64,000 nucleotides of DNA, from NCBI RefSeq assembly GCF_003112435.1, contig NZ_BDOQ01000019.1, positions 1 through 64,000 of the forward strand, read 5' to 3'. The DNA comes from Novimethylophilus kurashikiensis (GTDB taxonomy: Bacteria; Pseudomonadota; Gammaproteobacteria; Burkholderiales; Methylophilaceae). Below, piece by piece: positions 44,909 to 53,847 of the stretch (position 1 is the stretch's first letter; every line of letters starts with the position of its first letter). A model generated the notes under the pieces. It saw only the letters and a program-made list of their open reading frames with translations, was not told where the DNA came from and did no database searches. The translations under genes were made by a program, and so were the position numbers.

Positions 44909-47101
44909 ATGAGCATGCCTTCCATTTCTGACGCCAGCAAACCGAAAATCCTCATTGTGGACGACGACCCGCGCAATTTGATTGCGCTGGAACGCCTGCT
45001 GCAAAAAGTCGATGCCGAGGTCATTGCTGCCAACAGCGGTAATAAGGCCCTGGCGATGACGCTGGACCATGACTTCGTGCTCATTTTGCTGGACGTGCAC
45101 ATGCCCGATATCGACGGCTACGAAGTTGCACATTTGTTGCAGGGCGAGGCGCGTACCAGCGGCATTCCGATCATTTTCCTCACTGCGGCCTATACCGACG
45201 ATCATCATAAGCTCAAGGCATACGCGTCCGGCGCGGTGGATTACCTGGAAAAGCCGATCAACGACGTGGTGCTGCTATCCAAGGTGAGAGTGTTCCTCGA
45301 ACTCCGCAAGAAGGAAGAATTGCAGGAGGTAATGGCGCGTCTCGCCGAGGTCAACCGCAAGCTTGAAGATGAGATCGAGCTGCGGCGCGGGAGCGAGGCG
45401 GCGCACCGTCAGCTTGCCGATACGGTATTCACTGCAGCGCGCGAAGGCATCATGATCACCGACGCCGAGCAACGTGTGATCGCCGTCAATCCGGCCTTGA
45501 CTGCCATGAGCGGTTATAACTCGGCGGACGCAGTGGGGCAGCTCGATTTCATCCGCGATTGCAGCCGACACGATGAGGATTTCTGCGCCGCGCTCAATAC
45601 GCAGTTGCTGAAATCCGATCATTGGCAAGGCGAGATCTGGTGCCGCAAGAAATGCGGCGAACCCTTTCTGGCCTGGTTCTCCATTTCTGCGATCCGCGAG
45701 TCTGGCGGCCATGTCGCCAAATACATTCACGTTATTACCGATATCACGCAGCGTAAGGACGATGAGCTTAAGCTTTGGCGACAAGCCAATTTCGATCCTT
45801 TGACTGGCCTGCCCAACCGCGTGCTGTTCCTGGAGCTTCTGTCCAATGCAGTGGCCGATTTGCGGCGCGAAGGCGGCAGCGTTGCCTTGATGTTTATCGA
45901 TATCGACCGCTTCAAGCTCATCAACGATTCGCTAGGTCATGGCGTGGGCGACTTACTATTACAGGAAGTCGCTATCCGGTTGAAGGCGTGTCTGCGCGAA
46001 AACGACGTGGTGGCAAGGCTTTCCGGCGACGAGTTTACGGTGATCCTGAAGGGCGTGCACGATTCGGCCCACACCATACCTGTTGCCCAGGAAATCATTT
46101 CGGAAATGGCGAAGCCGTTCATCATCAACGGCAACGAGGTGTGCGTCGGTGCCAGCATCGGCATCAGCCTGTTGCCTCAGGATGCCGACAGCGCAAGCTC
46201 CCTGCTGCGTAACGCCGACATGGCGATGTATAGCGCAAAGGAGTCCGGACGCAGTGCCTTCGCTTTCTTTGCACGGCAGATGAACGAGAAGGTGCAGTCC
46301 GTGGTGCGGCTGAGCAACGACCTGCGCTACGCCATCGATCGCGACGAACTACAAGTCTATTACCAGCCTATCGTTGATGCCGACACGCTGGAAACCGTCG
46401 CGGCAGAGGCGCTGGTGCGTTGGCAGCATCCTCGCCTGGGACTGGTGTCGCCGGCAGATTTCATTCCCATCGCCGAAGATACCGGATTCATCGGGCCGCT
46501 GACTGAGTGGGTCGTGCAGCGGGCATGTCGCGACGCTGGACAATGGCGGCAAAAGAATGACCGCGAACTGCGCGTCTCCGTCAATCTGTCCAACCGCCAT
46601 CGACATCTTGAAAACTGTGTCTCACTGGCGGCGGCCTCGCTGCAGCAAGCCGGCCTGCCACGGGAGGCGCTGACTTTCGAAATTACCGAAAGTTTTGCCA
46701 TGGAAGACGTCGAGCGTCTGCAAGCGATTCGTGCCGGCGGAATCGGCCTTGCCATCGACGATTTCGGGACGGGGTATTCCTCGCTCAGCTACTTGCGGCG
46801 GTTGCCGGCGGATGTCCTCAAGATCGATCGCTCTTTCGTGAGTGAACTGGGAACGGATGCCGATGCCACCATGCTGGTCGGCTCCATTATCGCCATCGCC
46901 CACGGTCTCAGGATGCGGGTAGTCGCCGAGGGCGTGGAAACGCGGGAGCAATTGGCCTATCTGCAAGCCGCAGGATGTGACCTGCTGCAAGGTTATTTCT
47001 TCAGCAAGCCGTTACCCAATGCAGCATTCAACGATTTCCTCGATAGGCATTCCGTTTCGAGCGAAATTGATGGTGGAACAGTAAGGGGTTACGCTTGGTA
47101 A
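44909..47101 (+). CDS. Response regulator REC-PAS-GGDEF-EAL
   Basis: 730 residues, 6 bases after cheR. Receiver (about 12-130, D62 in LLDVHMPDIDG), coiled coil, PAS (about 170-285), GGDEF with DPLTGLPNRVLFL, FIDIDRFKLINDSLGHG and the variant active site RLSGDEFTVIL, and EAL with AEALVRWQHPRLGLVSP, FEITESFAM, IDDFGTGYSSLSYL, LKIDRSFVSEL, VAEGVE and QGYFFS. The EAL motifs are intact; the first glycine of GGDEF is serine, so cyclase activity is uncertain. Probably a phosphorylation-controlled phosphodiesterase with a GTP-binding regulatory GGDEF. Confidence 0.92.
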   Translation: MSMPSISDASKPKILIVDDDPRNLIALERLLQKVDAEVIAANSGNKALAMTLDHDFVLILLDVHMPDIDGYEVAHLLQGEARTSGIPIIFLTAAYTDDHHKLKAYASGAVDYLEKPINDVVLLSKVRVFLELRKKEELQEVMARLAEVNRKLEDEIELRRGSEAAHRQLADTVFTAAREGIMITDAEQRVIAVNPALTAMSGYNSADAVGQLDFIRDCSRHDEDFCAALNTQLLKSDHWQGEIWCRKKCGEPFLAWFSISAIRESGGHVAKYIHVITDITQRKDDELKLWRQANFDPLTGLPNRVLFLELLSNAVADLRREGGSVALMFIDIDRFKLINDSLGHGVGDLLLQEVAIRLKACLRENDVVARLSGDEFTVILKGVHDSAHTIPVAQEIISEMAKPFIINGNEVCVGASIGISLLPQDADSASSLLRNADMAMYSAKESGRSAFAFFARQMNEKVQSVVRLSNDLRYAIDRDELQVYYQPIVDADTLETVAAEALVRWQHPRLGLVSPADFIPIAEDTGFIGPLTEWVVQRACRDAGQWRQKNDRELRVSVNLSNRHRHLENCVSLAAASLQQAGLPREALTFEITESFAMEDVERLQAIRAGGIGLAIDDFGTGYSSLSYLRRLPADVLKIDRSFVSELGTDADATMLVGSIIAIAHGLRMRVVAEGVETREQLAYLQAAGCDLLQGYFFSKPLPNAAFNDFLDRHSVSSEIDGGTVRGYAW

Positions 47102-47197
47102 TCCCGGTGTTTTATGGGCCGATTGGCGCCTAAGGCACCGGCTTATCATTGCGGTAACCAAACTCGGTCAGGTTCATAAATAAAGAAAAACAGGCGC

Positions 47198-48562
47198 ATG
47201 ACAAAAAAACAAAAACATCATCATGACGCGGGTCGACATCGGTCCGGGCTGGCTGGGCTGAGCATGAAACTATCGGATATCCGCATTGCGGGAAAATTAT
47301 CCGGCTTGGTTCTGATTGCCTTGGCTGGCATCGCCTGGCTGGGATTCCTGGGGTATCTTCAGGTCAACAAGGTCTTTGTCTCGGCGAGCTACAGTACGGT
47401 GAACACTGTGCCGAGCTTGAGCACGCTGGATACATTGCGGGATAACTATCTTCATACCCGCATCTATATGAGCCAGCACATCCTCAACAATGCGCCTGAG
47501 ACCAAGGCCGAGCTTGAGAAGAGCATCAAACGCCACCGCGAAGGCGTCAGGGCTTCCTTGAACAAATACGCGGCTTATGTTTCCGATGAGCAAGATAGAC
47601 AATATCTTAAAGATACGGAAAACCTGTGGGCGGAATACGATGCCTCGATCGACCCCATGCTTGCGGAATCGAGGAAAGGCGAGGGCAACCAGGCGAGGGC
47701 TACCGAACTGCTGAATGAAAGCTGGTTGCTGGCCGAACTCATTGCGGAGCGCATCAACGCTCAAATTGACCTCAAGACGCAGCTTGGCAACAAGGGAACC
47801 GAAGAAGCAGCAGCGACCAAGGATACTGCACTTACCTGGTCCATTTTCATTGCCTTGCTGGAAATGGCCTTACTCGTCAGCGTAGCTTGGCTGATGGGCC
47901 GCAAGGGCATGGTGGATCCGATCAATGGCGTCGTTGAGGACTTGAAGAACCTGGCGGATGGCAGGCTGGATGTCACGGTGAGGGGGCACGAGCGGCGCGA
48001 CGAGGTCGGCGATATCGCTCGTGCGGCTCAGGTTTTCAAGGAGTTTGCGCAGAAACTCAACGTGCAACACTGGGTCAAGAGCCAGGTGGCAGCGCTTTCA
48101 AGCGAGATACAGCCGATTCAAGGTTTGGAAGATTTTTCACAAACTGTGATCAGCAGAATGGTGCCTCTGCTGGAGGGAGGCGCCGCCGCCTTGTACGTTC
48201 TGGCCCCAGACAGCGGCCGATACGCGTTGATGGGACGCTGGGGGTTGAAAGAGGACGCTCAGCTTGCGACTTCGTATCTTCCTGGAGAGGGCTTGGTGGG
48301 GCAATGCGTGGTTGAAAAATCTCCCATCATGCTCAAGGAAGTGCCGGGGGATTACATTCGTATTTTTTCCGGCCTCGGCGAAGCCGTGCCGGACGTGATT
48401 CTGCTCACGCCTATTATTGCCAAAGGACGCGTGGTCGGCGTCATCGAAATAGCTTCTTTCCACCGGTTTACCGAGGCGCAACAAGCGCTGATCGACGAAC
48501 TGCTCCCCGTGTTGGCGCTCAATCTCGAAATAATCGAGCGCAACAGAAACAGCCGAAAATAG
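47198..48562 (+). CDS. Membrane sensor with four-helix-bundle, HAMP and GAF domains, no output domain
   Basis: 454 residues from ATG 47198; ATG 47264 (MKLSDIRIAGKLSG, a common chemoreceptor-type start) may be the true start. Two membrane helices (about 33-53 and 212-232) flank a periplasmic helical bundle. HAMP follows (GVVEDLKNLADGRLDVTV), then a GAF domain (YLPGEGLVGQCVVEKSPIML, then GLGEAVPDVILL). The protein ends right after the GAF; relatives of this architecture go on into a histidine kinase and receivers. No kinase, GGDEF or methyl-accepting domain is present, so it is either a truncated hybrid kinase or a partner-dependent sensor. Confidence 0.8.
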   Translation: MTKKQKHHHDAGRHRSGLAGLSMKLSDIRIAGKLSGLVLIALAGIAWLGFLGYLQVNKVFVSASYSTVNTVPSLSTLDTLRDNYLHTRIYMSQHILNNAPETKAELEKSIKRHREGVRASLNKYAAYVSDEQDRQYLKDTENLWAEYDASIDPMLAESRKGEGNQARATELLNESWLLAELIAERINAQIDLKTQLGNKGTEEAAATKDTALTWSIFIALLEMALLVSVAWLMGRKGMVDPINGVVEDLKNLADGRLDVTVRGHERRDEVGDIARAAQVFKEFAQKLNVQHWVKSQVAALSSEIQPIQGLEDFSQTVISRMVPLLEGGAAALYVLAPDSGRYALMGRWGLKEDAQLATSYLPGEGLVGQCVVEKSPIMLKEVPGDYIRIFSGLGEAVPDVILLTPIIAKGRVVGVIEIASFHRFTEAQQALIDELLPVLALNLEIIERNRNSRK

Positions 48563-48629
48563 TTGATCATCTCTTCAGCCAAAGCCGGAGGGTGCCTTGC
48601 CCAATCGATGCGTTGCAGATGAGAAGACC

Positions 48630-49286
48630 TTAAAGCTTGGGGATTTTCGGTGGAGCAGAGGCTTTGGCGAGTTCTGCCGAACGCCAGAGATACCAAGCTG
48701 CGATGCTGCGGTAAGGCCGCCAGGCTTCACCGATTTGTGCCAGTGCTTTCGGCTTGGGCTGTTCGTCCAACTGCTTCAGTACGCGCCAGCCTTCACGCAC
48801 GCCGAAATCGTCTACCGGCAACACATCGGCGCGACCCAGCGTAAAAATCAGCAACATCTCTACCGTCCAGCGACCTACGCCTCGCAACTGCACCAGACGC
48901 TCGATCAATGCTTCGTCCGATAACGAGGCGGCTTCATATGAAGTCGGCACCAGGCTGTCGCGGGCTGCCGAGGCAATGCCCCGGATGGCGGTAATCTTGG
49001 ATGCCGAGAAGCCGCAGCCTCTCAGTGCGCTATCCTCCAACGAGAGTAATGCTTCTGGATCGGGGAATCTCCCGTCGGGAAAGAGCATCAGCATGCGTCC
49101 CAGGATAGCTTCTGCCGCGCGGCTGTGGAGTTGCTGGTAGGCGATGGCTCGCACCAAGGCTTCATAGGGTTCGCGCTCGGTATGTGTCTTTAACATGCAA
49201 GGGCCGACCTTGGTAATCAATTCGGCCCAGTCAGAATCCAGGCCTGCCAGAAAACCTGCGGCCTCTGTCAGTACGGCTTCATCCAT
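48630..49286 (-). CDS. DNA-3-methyladenine glycosylase II-type (AlkA/HhH-GPD)
   Basis: 218 residues from ATG 49286 with GAAGG upstream. The helix-hairpin-helix GPD core reads LRGVGRWTVEMLLIFTLGRA, followed by DVLPVDDFGVREG with the catalytic aspartate. It is shorter than E. coli AlkA because the N-terminal domain is missing, like yeast MAG-type enzymes. It removes alkylated purines, starting base-excision repair. Start overlaps the end of the upstream epimerase-like gene by 8 bases. Functionally linked to ada at 13.4 kb though not adjacent. Confidence 0.88.
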   Translation of the reverse strand: MDEAVLTEAAGFLAGLDSDWAELITKVGPCMLKTHTEREPYEALVRAIAYQQLHSRAAEAILGRMLMLFPDGRFPDPEALLSLEDSALRGCGFSASKITAIRGIASAARDSLVPTSYEAASLSDEALIERLVQLRGVGRWTVEMLLIFTLGRADVLPVDDFGVREGWRVLKQLDEQPKPKALAQIGEAWRPYRSIAAWYLWRSAELAKASAPPKIPKL

Positions 49287-50127
49287 GAGTATGGCCTTCA
49301 CTGGCAATCAAAGCTGCATAGCCGGCCTTGTAATCCGGATACTGCAATTCATAGCCGCTGGCTTGCATTAAACGATTGCTCAGTCGTTTGCCGCCAGCCA
49401 CAGGCGGTAAGACAGGCATCGGTTCGGCAATGCCCAATTGATGGGCGATCCAGCTCAACACCTCGTGCTGCGGTGCGGGAGCGTTGTCGGTGACCACGTA
49501 GCAGGACTGGATTGCCTCGCCCTTGAGCACGCGGTCGATCAACATGGCGATGAAGGCTGCGGCATCGTCACGATGAATACGGTTGGTCCAGGTATTGGTG
49601 GATGGCCATTGATGCGGGGCGCGTGCCAACTTCAACATGCGGGTACGGCCTGGACCATAGATGCCGGACAGCCTAAGCACGGTGGCGGAAATGCCATGCA
49701 GCAAGCGTTCTGCCTCCAGCAAGCGTTCACCGCCGAAATCTGCCGGTTGGGCGGGTGATTCCTCGTCCAGCCAGCGCCCATCATCCACGCCATATACTCG
49801 CGTGCTGGAGATGAAAAAGACATGACGTGGCGGCGCAGTCTGCAAGGCCTGCAGCACATTACGCAGGCCTTCCGGGTAATGGCGGCGGTAGCTTTCGTCC
49901 GTCTGCGCGTCTGCTGCCACGGTATAGACCAGGATATCGGGCCGCAGATCCACTAGGCTGCGTAACGACTCTGGCAGGCCAACGTCGCCTTGAAGTGTGG
50001 CGATATCGGGCAAGGCCCGATTGCTGCGGCGTAGCCCTGTCACGCGGCAACCTGACGCAACTAGTCGTTGACCGAGTGCGGCGCCGAGATCGCCGCAACC
50101 GACGATGAGTACATGAGGTGAAGTCAT
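49279..50127 (-). CDS. NAD-dependent epimerase/SDR-fold protein (YeeZ-like)
   Basis: 282 residues. N-terminal Rossmann motif VLIVGCGDLGAALGQRL, then FISSTRVYGVDDGRW and RLSGIYGPGRTRMLKLAR. The usual YxxxK is not clearly present, as in YeeZ-type atypical extended SDRs. Substrate unknown. It precedes and overlaps the AlkA-type gene, so the two are cotranscribed. Confidence 0.82.
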   Translation of the reverse strand: MTSPHVLIVGCGDLGAALGQRLVASGCRVTGLRRSNRALPDIATLQGDVGLPESLRSLVDLRPDILVYTVAADAQTDESYRRHYPEGLRNVLQALQTAPPRHVFFISSTRVYGVDDGRWLDEESPAQPADFGGERLLEAERLLHGISATVLRLSGIYGPGRTRMLKLARAPHQWPSTNTWTNRIHRDDAAAFIAMLIDRVLKGEAIQSCYVVTDNAPAPQHEVLSWIAHQLGIAEPMPVLPPVAGGKRLSNRLMQASGYELQYPDYKAGYAALIASEGHTHG

Positions 50128-50205
50128 GGCGATGAGTTTAGCACTGGCATTTGCCTTTGCTGCCCGCCCTGTTATCTCAGGATCGGCTGTGATTTAATCC
50201 AATGC

Positions 50206-51633
50206 ATGCGATTCCTCCTGCTATTACTGGCCTGTATCGGCCTGCCGCTGCAAGCCGCCGAGTTGCCCGATACGGTCGCCAAAGCCTTGCGTGCCGCCGA
50301 CATTCCTCAACAAGCCGTTGCTGTATATGTGCAGCGCGTCGATAAGCCGCAACCGCTGATTGCCGTGAACGCGCGTCAACCCATGAACCCTGCTTCTACC
50401 ATGAAGCTGCTGACCTCCTATGCTGCGCTTGAACTGCTGGGCCCGGCGTATGCCTGGAAAACCGAGACGTATGCGGATGGCGCGATCAAGGATGGCGTGC
50501 TGAACGGGAACCTTGTCATCAAAGGCTATGGCGATCCGGCGCTGACCTTGCCGGGGTTCTGGAATGTGCTGCGCGAATTGCGCAAGACCGGGCTGCGCGA
50601 GATTCGCGGCAACCTGATATTGGATCGCAGTTATTTCGATGCCGGGACGCAAGGACAGGCGGTGTTCGACAACGAACCTTGGCGGGCCTACAACGCCGCG
50701 CCGGATGCCCTCGCGGTTAACTTCAAGGCGACGGAGTTTCGCCTGCAGCCGGACGAGGGGGCGCATAGCGTTGTGGTTACGGCCGACCCCGACCTGCCGC
50801 AACTCAAGATCGTTAACCGCCTAGCACTCCAATCCGGCAACTGCGGCAACTGGAAAGACGGTTTCAGCTACCAGGTGACACAAGAAGCCGGGCAAGCCGT
50901 AGTGACGCTGAGCGGTACTTATGTTGCTGCCTGCGGCGTACGTAGCTTTAATCTTGCCGTCGTGGACGACGTGCATTACGTGGGCGAATTGTTCGGCCAG
51001 TTGTGGCGGGAGCAGGGGGGCGCGTGGTCGGGCGAGGTCAAGGCGGGATTGGTCCAGGCGCAAGCGATTTTGCTGACTAGCACATTGTCTCCTCCGCTGG
51101 AGGATGCGGTGCGCCTCATGAACAAGAACAGTAACAACCTTATGGCCCGGCATTTACTGTTGACCTTGGCAGCCGAAAAAGGAGGTGCGCCAGGCACGGC
51201 GGAGAAGGGGGCTGAGGCTGTCCGGGCATGGCTGACATCAAAGCAACTGGATTTCCCCGAGCTGGAGATTGAAAACGGGGCCGGACTTTCGCGCATCGAG
51301 CGTCTTAGCGCCGAGCACATGGGTCGCTTGCTGATGGATGCATGGAAAAGCCCGGTGATGCCGGAACTGATGTCCTCGTTGCCCATTGCCGCTGTGGACG
51401 GCACGATGGAAAAGCGGCTCAAGGACACGCCGGTGAGCGGCATGGCGCATTTGAAAACAGGCTCGCTGGAAGGTGTGAAGACGCTGGCAGGTTATCTACT
51501 CGACCGTAACGGCCATCGCTGGGTGGTGGTGTTCATGGTTAACCATTCTAAAGCGGCTTATTCGCGCAATGCACAAGATGCGCTTTTGCAATGGTTGGCC
51601 GGGCGTGATGAAGCTCGTTGTTGCGACCGTTAA
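50206..51633 (+). CDS. dacB: PBP4, D-alanyl-D-alanine carboxypeptidase/endopeptidase
   Basis: 475 residues. Signal peptide (FLLLLLACIGLPLQAAE). Active-site motifs: S64-T-M-K67 (NPASTMKLL), SNN in NKNSNNLMARHLL and KTG in HLKTGSLEGVKTLAG. The large insertion between SxxK and SxN is typical of the S13 family. It trims and cleaves cross-linked peptidoglycan in the periplasm. Its last 4 bases overlap the convergent permease gene. Confidence 0.93.
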   Translation: MRFLLLLLACIGLPLQAAELPDTVAKALRAADIPQQAVAVYVQRVDKPQPLIAVNARQPMNPASTMKLLTSYAALELLGPAYAWKTETYADGAIKDGVLNGNLVIKGYGDPALTLPGFWNVLRELRKTGLREIRGNLILDRSYFDAGTQGQAVFDNEPWRAYNAAPDALAVNFKATEFRLQPDEGAHSVVVTADPDLPQLKIVNRLALQSGNCGNWKDGFSYQVTQEAGQAVVTLSGTYVAACGVRSFNLAVVDDVHYVGELFGQLWREQGGAWSGEVKAGLVQAQAILLTSTLSPPLEDAVRLMNKNSNNLMARHLLLTLAAEKGGAPGTAEKGAEAVRAWLTSKQLDFPELEIENGAGLSRIERLSAEHMGRLLMDAWKSPVMPELMSSLPIAAVDGTMEKRLKDTPVSGMAHLKTGSLEGVKTLAGYLLDRNGHRWVVVFMVNHSKAAYSRNAQDALLQWLAGRDEARCCDR

Positions 51634-52433
51634 ATCAAGCTGAGCGCCATCTTGGCGCCCAAGGCATAAAGCAGCACGGCGAAAAACTTCCTCAACAGCG
51701 CGACAGGCAGCCGGTGTGCCAGTTTTGCTCCCCACGGCGCGGTAAACAGGCTGACGAAGGCGATGCCGAACGCGGCGGGCAGGTAGACCAACCCCAGGCT
51801 GTACGGCGGCAACTGCTCAAGATGCCAGCCCGAAGCGATGTAACCCAGGCTGCCGAACACGGCGATAGGTAAACCGATGGCGGAGGAGGTTCCCACCGCT
51901 TCGCGCATGCTGCGGTTGCAATACAGCATGAAGGGTACGGATAGCGTTCCACCGCCAATCCCCACCAGGCTCGATAACAGGCCGATGGCCGTGCCCATCA
52001 GGCTCATGCCCAACGTCCCTGGAAAACTGCGATGCGGATGCGGGGCAAAACGCAGCAGCATTTGCGTGCCTACATAAAACTCGAAAGCCACGAACAGCCA
52101 TTTCAACGGCCGTATATCCAGTTGCGCCGCCACCCAGGCACCCACCAGGCAACCGAAGGCGATGCCGGGCGCAATGCGGCGTACTGCCTCCCAATTGACG
52201 GCACCGTGGCGATGGTGCGCGCGTGCCGAGGAAATCGAGGTGACGGTAATGGTGGCGAGCGAGGTGCCGAGCGCCAGGTGCAGGATATAGTCAGGCGCGA
52301 ATCCGCTGGCGGCGAAAATGAACGTCAGGATGGGGACGATGATGAGTCCGCCTCCTACGCCCAGCATACCCGCGAGCAGGCCGGCCACTGCGCCGGTGAG
52401 CAGGTAAAGTATGAACGGATGCATGAGCATCAA
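51630..52433 (-). CDS. TauE/SafE-family membrane permease
   Basis: 267 residues (ATG 52433 or one of two nearby ATGs). Eight hydrophobic segments; the N-terminal AGLLAGMLGVGGGLIIVPIL and the repeated SSLVGIGGGTLSVPFML are the duplicated TauE/SafE signature. The family exports or imports sulfite, sulfoacetate and related organosulfur anions. The substrate cannot be told. Overlaps the end of dciA by 4 bases. Confidence 0.88.
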   Translation of the reverse strand: MMLMHPFILYLLTGAVAGLLAGMLGVGGGLIIVPILTFIFAASGFAPDYILHLALGTSLATITVTSISSARAHHRHGAVNWEAVRRIAPGIAFGCLVGAWVAAQLDIRPLKWLFVAFEFYVGTQMLLRFAPHPHRSFPGTLGMSLMGTAIGLLSSLVGIGGGTLSVPFMLYCNRSMREAVGTSSAIGLPIAVFGSLGYIASGWHLEQLPPYSLGLVYLPAAFGIAFVSLFTAPWGAKLAHRLPVALLRKFFAVLLYALGAKMALSLI

Positions 52434-52849
52434 GCCCGGCTGGCGAGCTGTTTAAGGGATTTTCTGAGGCGAGAATCGGCGGGAAGTTGATCGGCCAATT
52501 TGAGCAGTTTTTTGGCCGTGTCGCGGCTGATGCGCATGGCGGTTCCAGCAGGGACGCGGGGAACGGAGGCAACTTGCACTTCCACCCGAATTGAAGTAAC
52601 TTCCACCCCTCGATTCTGCAGTTTTTTCAGCAAGCCGTTGATCTGCATCTTGAGTTTTGAAGCAACGGCGCTGCTGTGGGTATAGACCTTGAGTTCGCCG
52701 TCGTGCACCAGGCCGACGTGACTGTATTGATTCAGCGGGGGAGGCGCCACGGCCTCCCAAATTTTTTGCATGGCCATGGCCTCTTCGGCCCGTGCCGTCA
52801 GGGCTTTTAGTTCTGGCGCTGCGCCGAAGACCGAGTTGAGCCGCCGCAT
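52430..52849 (-). CDS. dciA: DciA-type helicase loader (DUF721)
   Basis: 139 residues from ATG 52849, chosen because AGGGAG is 10 bases upstream; ATG 52858 sits too close to that site. An N-terminal helix region and the KH-like core WEAVAPPPLNQYSHVGLVHDGELKVYTHSSAVASKLK are DUF721/DciA. DciA helps load replicative helicase DnaB where DnaC is absent. The position, divergent from an M23 peptidase that precedes secA, is the usual betaproteobacterial order. Confidence 0.82.
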   Translation of the reverse strand: MRRLNSVFGAAPELKALTARAEEAMAMQKIWEAVAPPPLNQYSHVGLVHDGELKVYTHSSAVASKLKMQINGLLKKLQNRGVEVTSIRVEVQVASVPRVPAGTAMRISRDTAKKLLKLADQLPADSRLRKSLKQLASRA

Positions 52850-52912
52850 TACGCGCATGCTCCCTGCCGGGGTGTACCGGGCCGGAGAATAACAAACAGG
52901 GGTGACGCAACA

Positions 52913-53797
52913 ATGAACATTATAATCGTCTCGAACAGTATGGGCCGGCCCAGGACGCTGAACTGGTGGCAATCGCTATCGGTGCTGGCGGTATTGATCA
53001 TGCTGCCGCCGCTGTTGATCCTGCCCTTCATTCTGCCACAGGGCGACAACGTGCTCAAAGCCGTTAATCCGGTGTCGCTGCTGCCGGCCAAGTTCCGCAT
53101 CAAGCAGGACGACCATCAGGAACATATCAACGCGCTGGCAATCCAATTGGGGCAGATTCAGGCTCGTGTCATGCGTCTGGATGCGTTGAGCGAACGTCTG
53201 GCGAAGATAGCCGGGATCAAGGAAAAAGACCTTGATGTACCCGCGGCACAAGGCGGCCCGATCACACGCGCTTACAACCTCAGCGAAAACGATCTGGAAC
53301 ACCAGATGACGGGGTTGGTCGATGAGTTGCAGCGCAAATCCGACCGTTATGGCGCATTGGAAGCCGTGTTGTTGCAGCGCACCCTCAAGCAGAACACGCT
53401 GCCCAGCGAGCGCCCGGTCAATGCGGCGTTCAACTCTTCCAGCTTTGGTTGGCGAGTCGATCCTTTCACAGGCCAAATGGCCTTCCATGAAGGGTTGGAC
53501 TTCATGGCCGAGGTGGGCACGCCCATACGCGCAGCGGCTTCCGGCATAGTCACCGCTGCCGAGCGTACGCCCGATTATGGTAACATCGTGAAGATCGACC
53601 ACGGCTCCGGTGTGGAAACGCGTTATGCCCATGCATCGCGCTTGCTGGTGAAAGTGGGCGATCGCGTTGAAAAGGGCCAGCTGATTGCCGAGGTGGGTAA
53701 CACCGGGCGCTCCACAGGGGCCCATTTGCATTTCGAGGTGCGGTTGAACGGGGTAGCGCTCGATCCGCGCAGGTATCTGACGTCAAATCAGGGTTAG
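52913..53797 (+). CDS. M23 (LytM) metallopeptidase, membrane anchored
   Basis: 294 residues. One N-terminal membrane helix (about 20-42), a periplasmic coiled coil, then the LytM domain: FHEGLDFMAEVGTPI with the zinc ligands, IVKIDHGSGVETRYAHAS and GAHLHFEVRLNG. All zinc ligands appear present, so it is probably an active endopeptidase cutting peptidoglycan cross-bridges. It lies just upstream of secA. Confidence 0.9.
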   Translation: MNIIIVSNSMGRPRTLNWWQSLSVLAVLIMLPPLLILPFILPQGDNVLKAVNPVSLLPAKFRIKQDDHQEHINALAIQLGQIQARVMRLDALSERLAKIAGIKEKDLDVPAAQGGPITRAYNLSENDLEHQMTGLVDELQRKSDRYGALEAVLLQRTLKQNTLPSERPVNAAFNSSSFGWRVDPFTGQMAFHEGLDFMAEVGTPIRAAASGIVTAAERTPDYGNIVKIDHGSGVETRYAHASRLLVKVGDRVEKGQLIAEVGNTGRSTGAHLHFEVRLNGVALDPRRYLTSNQG

Positions 53798-53814
53798 TTA
53801 TTTAATTTTTCGAG

Positions 53815-53831
53815 CCTCTTTAGCCAAGAGG
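53815..53831 (+). other. Short hairpin in the secA leader
   Basis: CCTCTT (53815-53820) pairs with AAGAGG (53826-53831) around TAGCC, ending 16 bases before the secA ATG. The 3' arm resembles a ribosome-binding sequence and no better one lies closer to the start. Possible translation control; speculative. Confidence 0.3.
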
Positions 53832-53847
53832 TCAAGCGTTCCTTTCT

